A stretch of 10,112 bases of DNA from Kiloniellaceae bacterium (GCA_021776145.1 JAJFGM010000067.1:1-10112), one strand, 5' to 3'. Shown: positions 1-6,718, numbered from the stretch's first letter. Notes: generated by a model from the letters alone, not told the origin. Numbers and translations are program-made.

Positions 1-10
1 AAGGGTGGAT

Positions 11-745
11 ATGGCAGACCCGATTACAGCCAGCGCAGGTGCCGCCGTCGATACGGCCGTGGAGCCCTTGGGCGCTGTGGAACAATTCACGCGGTTCATG
101 GAAGACGGCGGGCCGGTGCTCTATCTGCTGCTCGTCATTTCCGTTCTGGCGCTGACGCTGATCATCGCCAAGCTCATCCAGTTCTGGCTGTTGCGGGTCT
201 ACTCGCGGGGATTCGTCGAGCCGGCGCTGCGCAGCTGGCACGAGGGTCAGCCAGGCGAGGCCCTTGGTATCCTGCGCGGCCAGCGCAATCCTGTGGCCCG
301 GGTGCTGGAGGCGGCGTTGCGCGCCAGCGGCCGCAGCGGACAGCGCATCGAACAAGTCAAGGAAGAGGTGGTCCGGGTGGCCGGACTGCAGCTCGACAAT
401 CTGCGCAGCGGTCTGCGCATGCTGGCGCTGATCGCCAACCTCAGTCCGCTGATCGGCCTGCTCGGCACGGTGCTGGGCATGATCAACGCCTTCCAGGCTC
501 TGCAGAACGCCGGCAACAGAGTCGACCCCTCGATCCTCTCCGGCGGCATCTGGGTGGCTCTGCTGACCACGGCCGCCGGCTTGATCATCGCCATTCCGGC
601 GGCGGCGGCGCACAACTGGATGGAAGGCGTGGTCTATCGTGCCCAACGCGCCATGGAAGACGCGGTGACACGGGTCTTTACCGGCCAGGACGAGGGTGCG
701 CCGACGGATGCCCGCGGCACCGCCGCCGCGCAGCCGGCGGAGTAG
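11..745 (+). CDS. MotA/TolQ/ExbB family proton-channel protein (ExbB-like)
   Basis: This inner-membrane protein of 244 residues is the ExbB/TolQ-type scaffold that, with ExbD proteins, uses proton-motive force to energise a TonB-like transducer. Three membrane helices are visible at about residues 36-60, 138-162 and 178-202, separated by a cytoplasmic loop, the family layout. The helix 2 signature SPLIGLLGTVLGMINAF (145-161) and helix 3 motif ALLTTAAGL (183-191) are diagnostic; T153 and T187 line up with the conserved threonines of E. coli ExbB. The position matching E. coli Glu176 is Val182 here (GTG at 554-556), which is odd. I chose the ATG at 11, preceded by AAGGGTGG; a GTG at 5 would add two residues. 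It is the first gene visible of a four-gene operon, followed after 6 bp by an ExbD gene; any earlier operon genes lie outside the window. A role specific to Tol rather than Ton cannot be excluded, but the TonB-like gene downstream favours Ton. Confidence 0.93.
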   Translation: MADPITASAGAAVDTAVEPLGAVEQFTRFMEDGGPVLYLLLVISVLALTLIIAKLIQFWLLRVYSRGFVEPALRSWHEGQPGEALGILRGQRNPVARVLEAALRASGRSGQRIEQVKEEVVRVAGLQLDNLRSGLRMLALIANLSPLIGLLGTVLGMINAFQALQNAGNRVDPSILSGGIWVALLTTAAGLIIAIPAAAAHNWMEGVVYRAQRAMEDAVTRVFTGQDEGAPTDARGTAAAQPAE

Positions 746-751
746 GGCGAT

Positions 752-1147
752 ATGCGCTTGGCTCCTCCGCAGCCGCCCAAGCGGCTGATCACTCTGACGC
801 CGCTGATCGATGTGGTTTTCATCCTTCTGGTGTTCTTCATGCTTGCCTCAAGTTATCTCGACTGGCACGCGATCGACCTCAACATCTCCAGTGGCAAGGG
901 CGCGGCCAGTTCGTCGCAGCGCGCCATTCTAATCAGCCTCGGCGCCGACGGTTCGCTGGCGGTCGGTTCGCAAACCATCGGTCAGGGCCAGTTGGCGACG
1001 CTTGTCGGTGCGCGGCTGGCGGATAACCCGGATCAGCGGGTCGTCGTGCGGTCCGAACCCGGGGTGCCGCTACAGCGCGCTGTCAATATCCTCGATCTGT
1101 TGCGCGGCAGCGGCGCCGCCGACGTTTCCCTGTCGCGGACACGCTGA
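752..1147 (+). CDS. ExbD/TolR family biopolymer transport protein, copy 1 (canonical Asp)
   Basis: This 131-residue protein is a single-pass inner-membrane partner of the ExbB channel. It has a short cytoplasmic N-terminus, one membrane helix at about residues 17-37 and a periplasmic domain of about 90 residues ending in the usual alternating strand/helix pattern (RVVVRSEPGVPLQRAVNILDLL). The helix begins TPLIDVVFILLVFF, and Asp20 corresponds to the essential membrane Asp (Asp25 in E. coli ExbD, Asp23 in TolR) that takes part in proton coupling. Length and layout are normal for the family. AGGG at 744-747 and GGAG at 739-742, partly inside the end of the upstream gene, can serve as the ribosome binding site for the ATG at 752. 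The spacing of 6 bp before and 3 bp after indicates co-transcription with its neighbours. Confidence 0.93.
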   Translation: MRLAPPQPPKRLITLTPLIDVVFILLVFFMLASSYLDWHAIDLNISSGKGAASSSQRAILISLGADGSLAVGSQTIGQGQLATLVGARLADNPDQRVVVRSEPGVPLQRAVNILDLLRGSGAADVSLSRTR

Positions 1148-1150
1148 GCC

Positions 1151-1573
1151 ATGCAGTTACCCTCTGAAATCCAAGAGGAAGAGACGGACCCGGTCCTGCC
1201 CCTGATCAACGTCGTCTTCCTGTTGCTGATCTTTTTCATCATGACCGGTGCCCTGCACGCGGTGGACTTCTTCAATATCAACCCGCCGGACTCCTTGAGC
1301 CAGGCACCGGGCGCCCTGGAGGACACCATCATCCTGGTCGGGGCCGGGGGGCGCCTCGCCATAGACAACGAGGAGGTCGACGACGTCGACCTGCAGCTTG
1401 CCGTCTCGGAAAAGCTGGCGGCGAACGAAAAGGCCGTCTTTCGCCTCAAGGCCGACGGCCGCGTCGACGCGGTGCGCGTGGTCGAGGTCATGGAACTTAT
1501 CGAAGCCGTCGGGGTGCGCGGTGTCACGCTGCTGACGTTGAGCCCCGCGACGGGTCCGGAGCCGGCCGAGTGA
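1151..1573 (+). CDS. ExbD/TolR family protein, copy 2, with Asn in place of the membrane Asp
   Basis: This second ExbD-type protein has 140 residues and is clearly different in sequence from copy 1. It has an acidic N-terminus, one membrane helix at about residues 15-34 and a periplasmic domain that again ends in the typical ExbD fold (AVFRLKADGRVDAVRVVEVMELIEAVG). The helix start reads LPLINVVFLLLIFF: Asn20 (AAC at 1208-1210) sits exactly where the proton-carrying Asp is found in E. coli ExbD and in copy 1. In E. coli ExbD, replacing that Asp with Asn abolishes function, so this copy may be a structural, non-protonatable partner in a mixed ExbD dimer; that is inference. The frame is intact, with no sign of decay. 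It starts 3 bp after copy 1 and its stop overlaps the GTG of the TonB-like gene by 4 bp. Confidence 0.92.
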   Translation: MQLPSEIQEEETDPVLPLINVVFLLLIFFIMTGALHAVDFFNINPPDSLSQAPGALEDTIILVGAGGRLAIDNEEVDDVDLQLAVSEKLAANEKAVFRLKADGRVDAVRVVEVMELIEAVGVRGVTLLTLSPATGPEPAE

Positions 1574-2640
1574 TCCGTCTGCGGCGGCACCATTGGGCGT
1601 TGGCCTTTGGCCTGGCGATGGCGCTGCATTTGGCGGCCTACGTCTACGTTGCCGGCCGACCGGCCGGCGCGCCGGTTTACCGTGGCGGCGGAACCTTCGA
1701 ACAGGGCGATGCGCCGGCGTCGAGCGCCGCCGCGGTGTTTGTGCAGCTCGGCAATTCCTGGAAAAGCGCTGGCGACGAGGTCGACAGCGCCGCCCTGCGG
1801 GAAGAGGCTCCCGAAGTGGAAGCGCCGGAACCCGTGACCCAGGGGGTCGTTGCCGAAGAGATTCTGCCCGAGCCCGAGCCCGAACCTGAGCCCAAGGTCC
1901 AGCCGCCCGAGCCGCCACAGGTTGTCGAGGCCGAGCCGATCGCCGAAGCGGAGTCGGAGCCGGTCGAGACGCCGGCCGAGGTCGTCCCGGAAGAAGAGGT
2001 CGAGGCGGTGGTGGAAGAGGCCGAAACGCCTCTTGAAGAGGTGGCCGAGGAAACGCTGCCCGAAGCCCAGGTTGCCGCCGTGCCGCTGCCCAGGCGCAAG
2101 CCGACGCGGCAGATGGTCCTGCCGGAAATGGAGACTCTCGGACGGCGCCTATCGGTGCAGCAGCCGGCCGAACCGGCGCGCGCGGCGGTCAAGACCGACG
2201 TGCCGCCAGCCGAGAGCGCGCGCGAGGGCACGGAGACCAGTGCCGGCACGGCCGAAGGGGACGCGGAAACCCCTGCCTTGCTGAATTTCGCCAGCCAGCA
2301 AGCCAGTGCCGGCACGGCGGGCGGCGACAAGACCGGCGAGGTTCGCGAGCTGAACTACGAGGACCAGGTTCTGCTCTGGCTCAAACGCAACGGCTCCTAC
2401 CCCTACGAAGCCGCGATGTATCGCTTGGAAGACGTCGTGACGCTCAAGTTCGCGATCAACCGCCAGGGCCGAATTCTCTATTTCGAGCTGATCAAGAAGT
2501 CGCAGTACCATCTATTGAACAAGGCGGTCGAGCGCATGATGGTGCGCGCCTCGCCGGTGCCGCCGATCCCGCAGGAGATCGCCAAGGAGGAGATGGTCTT
2601 CACCATCCCCGTGCGCTTCCACCTGGAACTGAAGGGCTGA
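1570..2640 (+). CDS. TonB-like energy transducer with acidic Glu/Pro linker
   Basis: This 356-residue protein probably carries the energy harvested by the ExbB/ExbD complex to an outer-membrane receptor. The basic N-terminus MIRLRRHH is followed by one membrane anchor (about 9-28) that contains His20, matching in position the functionally important His20 of E. coli TonB. Residues about 78-170 form an extended, strongly acidic Glu/Pro linker (PEPEPEPEPK at 100-109), then a basic patch PLPRRKPTRQ (172-181) and a low-complexity Ala/Thr/Gly stretch. A C-terminal TonB domain occupies about 262-353, with the family pattern YPYEAAMYRLEDVVTLKF, INRQGRI and the final FTIPVRF. The GTG at 1570 is preceded by GGAG at 1558-1561 and overlaps the previous stop by 4 bp, indicating translational coupling. 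The linker lacks the Lys-Pro arm known from E. coli TonB. The outer-membrane partner cannot be told from this window. Confidence 0.9.
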   Translation: MIRLRRHHWALAFGLAMALHLAAYVYVAGRPAGAPVYRGGGTFEQGDAPASSAAAVFVQLGNSWKSAGDEVDSAALREEAPEVEAPEPVTQGVVAEEILPEPEPEPEPKVQPPEPPQVVEAEPIAEAESEPVETPAEVVPEEEVEAVVEEAETPLEEVAEETLPEAQVAAVPLPRRKPTRQMVLPEMETLGRRLSVQQPAEPARAAVKTDVPPAESAREGTETSAGTAEGDAETPALLNFASQQASAGTAGGDKTGEVRELNYEDQVLLWLKRNGSYPYEAAMYRLEDVVTLKFAINRQGRILYFELIKKSQYHLLNKAVERMMVRASPVPPIPQEIAKEEMVFTIPVRFHLELKG

Positions 2641-2667
2641 CTCATCAACGGGGTTCATTCCAGACAA

Positions 2668-2687
2668 AGACGGCTGATTACCGTTCT
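2668..2687 (+). terminator. Weak hairpin after the TonB-like gene
   Basis: AGACGG and CCGTTCT can pair across a 7-nt loop with one bulged base, 27 bp after the TonB-like stop codon. There is no T run after it, so it is at best a weak or Rho-assisted end of the ExbB-ExbD-ExbD-TonB operon. Confidence 0.2.
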
Positions 2688-2780
2688 ATGGGCGGGCGCG
2701 GTCGGCTACGATCGCTTAAGGATTCTAGGAATAAAATTACCGCTTGCTTGATGCTATCAGCAAACCATGAAGGGTCGCCC

Positions 2781-2801
2781 GCCGCCTGGAAGCGAGGCGG
2801 C
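2781..2801. repeat. 7-bp GC inverted repeat in the 5' region of the phosphodiesterase gene
   Basis: GCCGCCT (2781-2787) and AGGCGGC (2795-2801) are perfect inverted copies around a 7-bp spacer, 45 bp before the next start codon. It has no T run, so it is not an obvious terminator. It could form a leader hairpin or bind a regulator. The rest of the 206-bp gap (2641-2846) shows an A/T-rich patch at about 2716-2745 but no convincing promoter. Confidence 0.35.
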
Positions 2802-2846
2802 TCCAGCAACTGTTCCTAGCAAGCCCGTCCAGAGAGGTACCAAGGG

Positions 2847-4418
2847 ATGGCCGATCGCAGGTTGCTGGTCATCGGATTCGATGCACTGGATCCGGCATTG
2901 CTATCGAAGTGGATGGAAGACGGGGTTATGCCGAACTTCGCGGGTTTGGCGCAGAAGGCGACCTGGGGCAACGTCGAGAATCCACGCGGCCTGGAAGGCG
3001 GAAGCGTCTGGCCGACGTTCTATCATGGCAAATTGCCCGGGCGGCAGCCACAGCACGACGCAACCCGGCATTACGACCCCCAAACCTACGAGATCCGCAC
3101 CTACCGTCCCGACGAGCTGACCGAACCTTACATCTGGAACCATCTGAGCGACGCGGGTCGGCGGGTTTGTCTAATCGATGCGAACTACACCTTTACGCCG
3201 GAAACAATCAACGGAATCGTCGTGCACGACTGGGGCACACACTGTCCGGCAGAACCTGGTCCGGTCCTACAGTTCAAGACATATCCCGAGTCTCTTGCAA
3301 AAGAAATCAAGGAGACCTTCGGGCTCGATCCCTTGGGTGGCCGCCTCTGCGACGATCTGGCGCCGCGCGGCCACGACGAACTCGCCGACTTCACCGCCAA
3401 ACTGATTTCCAGAGCGAATACGCGCACCGCCATTGCCGAGAGGCTCTGGCACCGCGAGTCCTGGGATTTCTTTTTCGTCTGCTACAGCGAAGCCCATTGC
3501 ATTGGCCACCATGCCTGGCACCTGCACGACCCGGAGCACCCGGAGCACAACGCGGCCTTGGCCAGGGCACTCGGCAATCCCCTGATGCGGATTTACCAGG
3601 AACTTGATCAACAACTTGGCGCCTTGCTCAAGCTTGCCGGCGATAACGTTGATGTTGTCGCCTACTGCAGCCATGGCATGGGGCCGAGTGTTTCCGCGAC
3701 GCGACTGCTCGACAAGATCCTCGTTCGACTCGAAGGTCGGGCCCTCAAGGACGAGACCAAAGGCACCGAAGGCAAACTAAGGGGAGCCTGGCGGGCGTTG
3801 CCGCCGGATCTGCAAAAGAGCCTGGAGCCGTTGAAGCGGCGCGTCTGGAAACACGTTGTAAAGAGCGCGTTTCAGGGTAACCGGCCGAATCGGAAGTTTT
3901 TCGAGGTGATTGCCACGGACGCCACGGGAGGCGTGCGTGTCAACCTGGCCGGTCGCGACCCCCAAGGCATCGTGCAGCCTGGTGCCGAATACGAGGCTCT
4001 ACTGGATCAGCTGACCGATGACTTGGCCGAGATCGTCGACAGCGATACAGGCGCGCCCCTTGTCGGCGAAATCCTGCGCACCGATGTGCACTACCCGGGC
4101 CCCTATCGTGATCGGTTGCCGGATCTCCTGGTTTCCTGGAATCGAGCGGAGCGTCACACGCCGATCCATACCGTTCGTTCGGACAAGATCGGCGTCATCG
4201 AGCACGACCAACAGCCACCGCGGACGGGTGATCACACTGTTGGTGGCCGGATCTTCTTTAGCGGACCCGGAATTCCATCGAGACATCTCAACCAAGCGCT
4301 CAAAGCTGCGGACTTGGCGCCGACCTTCGCTGAGATGCTGCGGGCGCCTCTTGCTGACAGCGATGGCACACCCATCGCTGTGCCGTCGCGGGAATCGATC
4401 GCCGGCGCCGATGCGTGA
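2847..4418 (+). CDS. Alkaline phosphatase superfamily / type I phosphodiesterase-like protein
   Basis: This 523-residue soluble protein, without a signal peptide, belongs to the alkaline phosphatase / nucleotide pyrophosphatase fold, whose members hydrolyse phosphate or sulfate esters with two metal ions. The N-terminal strand and first metal ligand are seen in LLVIGFDALD (6-15, Asp12). The region GGSVWPTFYHGKLPG (51-65) lies where the Thr/Ser nucleophile is found; Ser53 or Thr57 is the candidate. YSEAHCIGHHAW (213-224) is the second metal region, SHGMGP (275-280) stands where SDHGxGP is usual, and GDHTVGGRIFFSGPGI (461-476) holds the last metal His463. Two expected acidic ligands are changed (Glu215; Ser275), so substrate and even activity are uncertain. 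AGAGAGG at 2831-2837 supports the ATG at 2847; AAGGG directly abuts it and is too close. It stands alone, with 206 bp before it and a convergent gene after it. Confidence 0.82.
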   Translation: MADRRLLVIGFDALDPALLSKWMEDGVMPNFAGLAQKATWGNVENPRGLEGGSVWPTFYHGKLPGRQPQHDATRHYDPQTYEIRTYRPDELTEPYIWNHLSDAGRRVCLIDANYTFTPETINGIVVHDWGTHCPAEPGPVLQFKTYPESLAKEIKETFGLDPLGGRLCDDLAPRGHDELADFTAKLISRANTRTAIAERLWHRESWDFFFVCYSEAHCIGHHAWHLHDPEHPEHNAALARALGNPLMRIYQELDQQLGALLKLAGDNVDVVAYCSHGMGPSVSATRLLDKILVRLEGRALKDETKGTEGKLRGAWRALPPDLQKSLEPLKRRVWKHVVKSAFQGNRPNRKFFEVIATDATGGVRVNLAGRDPQGIVQPGAEYEALLDQLTDDLAEIVDSDTGAPLVGEILRTDVHYPGPYRDRLPDLLVSWNRAERHTPIHTVRSDKIGVIEHDQQPPRTGDHTVGGRIFFSGPGIPSRHLNQALKAADLAPTFAEMLRAPLADSDGTPIAVPSRESIAGADA

Positions 4419-4503
4419 AAGAGCTGCCGACCGAAGCACGCATATTTTGCCCGACCCGCTGAAACTTTGAAATCTGCGGACATAGCCGTATTTGTGAATA
4501 GTG

Positions 4504-4517
4504 CACCTGTATAGGTG
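4504..4517. terminator. Small hairpin between two convergent genes
   Basis: CACCT and AGGTG pair perfectly around a GTAT loop, followed on the plus strand by a moderately T-rich stretch (4518-4545). It may help end transcription of the phosphodiesterase gene, but the 5-bp stem and interrupted T tract make it weak. A second tiny stem, GCGC-TTC-GCGC (4546-4556), abuts the stop codon of the opposing RidA gene. Nothing else is apparent in the 138-bp gap. Confidence 0.25.
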
Positions 4518-4556
4518 TTATGCCCTTTGGTTGTTTCCTTTATTTGCGCTTCGCGC

Positions 4557-4955
4557 CTAATCCGGGCGGCGGGCAACCATGTCGATCTCGACCAGGGCAT
4601 CGCGCGCCAGCCCGGTCACCCCAACACAGGTCCGTGCCGGCAGCCGGTCGGCCGGAAAATAGGCTTTGTAGACCGCGTTCATGGCGGCGTAGTCGCGCTT
4701 GAACTCGGTGATGAAGACGCGCGCCGACAGCACGTGCTCCAGTCCCAGGCCAAGACCGTTCAGGACGAGGATCAGGTTATCCATGACCCGCCGGGTCTGC
4801 GCCTCGACGCCCTCGGGCAGCGGCGCGGAATCGTCGTCGGGATCGGTCGGCATCTGCCCGGTCAGTTGGATCCAGCCGTCGCATTCGACGGCATGGCTGA
4901 AGGGCGCGACGTGGGCCGGCGCGGCGGCGAAGTTGTGGAACAGGGGCGGGGCCAT
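4557..4955 (-). CDS. RidA/YjgF/UK114 family protein (enamine/imine deaminase-like)
   Basis: This 132-residue protein has the length and sequence of the RidA family, small trimeric cytosolic proteins; archetypal members hydrolyse reactive enamine/imine intermediates released by PLP enzymes. The signatures are IQLTGQMPTD (29-38), QTRRVMDNLILVLNGLGLGLEHVLSARVFITEF (53-85) and PARTCVGVTGLARDALVEIDMVA (106-128). Arg108 and Glu123 align with the catalytic-site Arg105 and Glu120 of archetypal RidA, so activity is plausible. I place the start at the ATG whose first base is 4955 because AAAAAGG (complement of 4964-4970) lies 8 bp before it; a TTG ten codons upstream would also be open. It lies 76 bp behind the EamA transporter gene on the same strand and is probably its operon partner. 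Several Rid subfamilies exist and the exact substrate cannot be assigned. Confidence 0.9.
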   Translation of the reverse strand: MAPPLFHNFAAAPAHVAPFSHAVECDGWIQLTGQMPTDPDDDSAPLPEGVEAQTRRVMDNLILVLNGLGLGLEHVLSARVFITEFKRDYAAMNAVYKAYFPADRLPARTCVGVTGLARDALVEIDMVARRPD

Positions 4956-5031
4956 GGCGGGGACCTTTTTGTCAGCGGGGTGCAATGGGTGTGTCGGCGG
5001 AACGCATGATAATACGGCCCCGGTCCGAAGC

Positions 5032-5985
5032 TCACCTTTGTAATTGAGTGGCAGATGCGGCGCGGCGCGCCAATTGGGTCTCGCGCAGCGAAATGAAGAC
5101 GCCGCTGGCGATCACCACGGCAACGCCAATCCACGTCCAGCGGTCGGGAAAGTCGCCGAAGACGACGAAACCGACAATGGTGGTCATGACGATCTCGCTA
5201 TAGACGTAGGGCGCCAGCAGCGAGGCCGAAGCCAGCTCGAAAGCGCGGATCACCAGGAAGTGCCCGATCGCGGCGACGAGTCCCATCAGCGCCATGAGGC
5301 CAAGGCCGCGCAGGTCCGGCGTCACCCAGAAAAACGGCACGACCAGAGACATGACGACGGCGCCGAGCAGCGCCGTATAGGCGAGTGTCACCAGCGGCGG
5401 TGCCGTGCCCGACAGTTTGCGTGTCGAAAGGGAATAGAAGGCATAGGTGATCCCCGCCGCGAGCGCGAAGAGACTGCTTATCTGCAGCACCGCGAAACCC
5501 GGCCGGACGATGATAAGGGCACCGAGGCAGCCGAGCAGCACCGCGCTATAACGTGTTGGACCGACCTGTTCGCCGAGCACCAGCGGGGACAGCGCGGTGA
5601 CCACCAGCGGCGAAATGAAAACCAGGGCGATGGCGTCCGCCATTGGCATCGCCGCGATGGCGGCAAAGAACAGAACCGTCGACACCAGCAGGAAGCCGCC
5701 GCGCACGACATGGAACAGCGGTCGGCGCGGAACCAGCTCGCGCCGCTTGAAGCGGATCAGGACCAGGGGCAGCAGAATGGCGAAGTGGAAGAAGTAGCGC
5801 GCCCAGACGACCTGCAGCACCGGGTAGTCGGCGCTCAGCGCCTTCGCCAGCCCGTCCATCAAGGGCACGATGGTCATCGCCAGGACCATAAGCCCGATGC
5901 CGAGCAGCGGCCGGTCCGGTGCACGTGGCGGGCCAGGGGGCGCCACGACGGGGGGGACCATGACTGGGGCGGGAAGGGTGGTCAT
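5032..5985 (-). CDS. EamA/DMT family transporter
   Basis: This 317-residue inner-membrane protein is a drug/metabolite transporter of the EamA type, with ten predicted helices formed by two tandem EamA repeats (about 28-162 and 172-301). Each repeat ends with the family pattern of an acidic residue in the loop before the last helix: VLGEQVGPTRYSAVLLGCLGALIIVRPG (136-163) and FGDFPDRWTWIGVAVVIASGVFISL (276-300). Members export or import small metabolites such as amino acids; the substrate here is not readable. The N-terminus (5-22) is unusually proline-rich. GAGAGA (complement of 5992-5999) is the only recognisable ribosome-binding-like sequence before the ATG; an internal ATG at codon 9 lacks one. 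It is divergent from the DUF3291 gene and followed after 76 bp by the RidA gene. Confidence 0.9.
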   Translation of the reverse strand: MTTLPAPVMVPPVVAPPGPPRAPDRPLLGIGLMVLAMTIVPLMDGLAKALSADYPVLQVVWARYFFHFAILLPLVLIRFKRRELVPRRPLFHVVRGGFLLVSTVLFFAAIAAMPMADAIALVFISPLVVTALSPLVLGEQVGPTRYSAVLLGCLGALIIVRPGFAVLQISSLFALAAGITYAFYSLSTRKLSGTAPPLVTLAYTALLGAVVMSLVVPFFWVTPDLRGLGLMALMGLVAAIGHFLVIRAFELASASLLAPYVYSEIVMTTIVGFVVFGDFPDRWTWIGVAVVIASGVFISLRETQLARRAASATQLQR

Positions 5986-6122
5986 GCAGGGTCTCTCTCA
6001 GGTGAACGGCGCCTGGAAGCGGCGGCGATCTTGACCGCGAAGGCCCTGTAAGAAAAGCCGAAATCACAGGCTCCGGCTCAGCCTTGGCCTGGCGCTGGCT
6101 GCATGCCATGCTGCGCCCGTGA

Positions 6123-6131
6123 GGGGGGGGG
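6123..6131 (+). repeat. Run of nine G before the DUF3291 gene
   Basis: A G9 homopolymer lies 25 bp before the start codon of the DUF3291 gene, within the 170-bp divergent region that must hold promoters for that gene and the EamA transporter. Such a tract is prone to slippage and could vary in length, but it is not in a reading frame. I see no clear promoter hexamers in this gap. Confidence 0.6.
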
Positions 6132-6145
6132 CGCCTTGATAAATT

Positions 6146-6152
6146 GGGAGGA
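6146..6152 (+). promoter_or_regulatory. Ribosome binding site that sets the DUF3291 start
   Basis: GGGAGGA lies 3 bp before the ATG at 6156. A TTG at 6144 is in frame but overlaps this site and has no site of its own, so the ATG is preferred. Confidence 0.75.
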
Positions 6153-6155
6153 CCA

Positions 6156-6659
6156 ATGACAGACTGGCATCTGGCACAAATGAACGTGGGGACCGCGCTC
6201 CACGACATCGATGACCCGCGCATGGCCGCGTTCATGAACCAACTCGACAGTATCAATGCTCTGGCCGAGGCGACACCCGGCTTCGTCTGGCGCCTGCAGA
6301 GCGAGTCCGGCAACGCGACCGACATCCAGGTCTCGGAAGATCCGCGCTTCATCGTCAACATGTCGGTCTGGACGAACTTGGAAGCGCTTTTCGACTTCGT
6401 CTACAAGTCGTCGCACCGTGGTGTCATGGTGCGCCGTCGCCAGTGGTTCGCGCGCCCCGAAGGTGCCTATCAGGTGCTGTGGTGGGTTAAGCCCGGCATG
6501 ACGCCCTCGGTGTGCGAAGGATTGGCTCGGTTGGGCCGTTTGAACGCCAGAGGTCCGAGTCCCAAGGCCTTCAGCTTCAAGGAGACCTTTCCGGCGCCCG
6601 ATGGTGCGACCGCGCCGCCGGGGCAGGCGCCGGACCCCTACTGCGTCGGCTGGTCATAG
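6156..6659 (+). CDS. DUF3291 domain protein
   Basis: This 167-residue cytosolic protein matches DUF3291, a family of unknown function thought to adopt a dimeric alpha/beta-barrel fold similar to small monooxygenases. The visible family marks are WHLAQMNVGTALHDIDDPRMAAFMNQLDSINALAEATPGFVWRL (4-47), the FIVNMSVWTNLEALFDFVYKSSHRGVMVRRRQWF core (65-98), the Trp pair in YQVLWWV (105-111) and the C-terminal AFSFKETFPAP (138-148). No cofactor site or catalytic residue is evident. A strong ribosome binding site precedes the ATG. It is divergent from the EamA transporter and converges on ychF, with only 59 bp between the stop codons, so it is likely transcribed alone. Function cannot be assigned. Confidence 0.88.
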   Translation: MTDWHLAQMNVGTALHDIDDPRMAAFMNQLDSINALAEATPGFVWRLQSESGNATDIQVSEDPRFIVNMSVWTNLEALFDFVYKSSHRGVMVRRRQWFARPEGAYQVLWWVKPGMTPSVCEGLARLGRLNARGPSPKAFSFKETFPAPDGATAPPGQAPDPYCVGWS

Positions 6660-6718
6660 GGAACGGTTTTCGGCCACGAACGAGGCAAGCGGCGGGCATA
6701 TGGCGGATCGCCAACCAC

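Noticed and set aside
1157..1918. 253-codon minus-strand open frame across the second ExbD and TonB-like genes
   Set aside because: Arg/Ala/Pro-rich product typical of antisense frames in GC-rich genes; the sense strand has recognised proteins.
2767..3120. 117-codon open frame starting before the phosphodiesterase gene
   Set aside because: It overlaps the conserved N-terminus of the phosphodiesterase in another frame, has no good ribosome binding site and its product matches nothing recognisable.
5044..6051. 335-codon open frame on the plus strand, antisense to the EamA transporter
   Set aside because: Its product is a run of His, Arg, Gln, Asp and Gly without domain features, while the opposite strand encodes a clear ten-helix transporter. 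It is a GC-rich antisense shadow.
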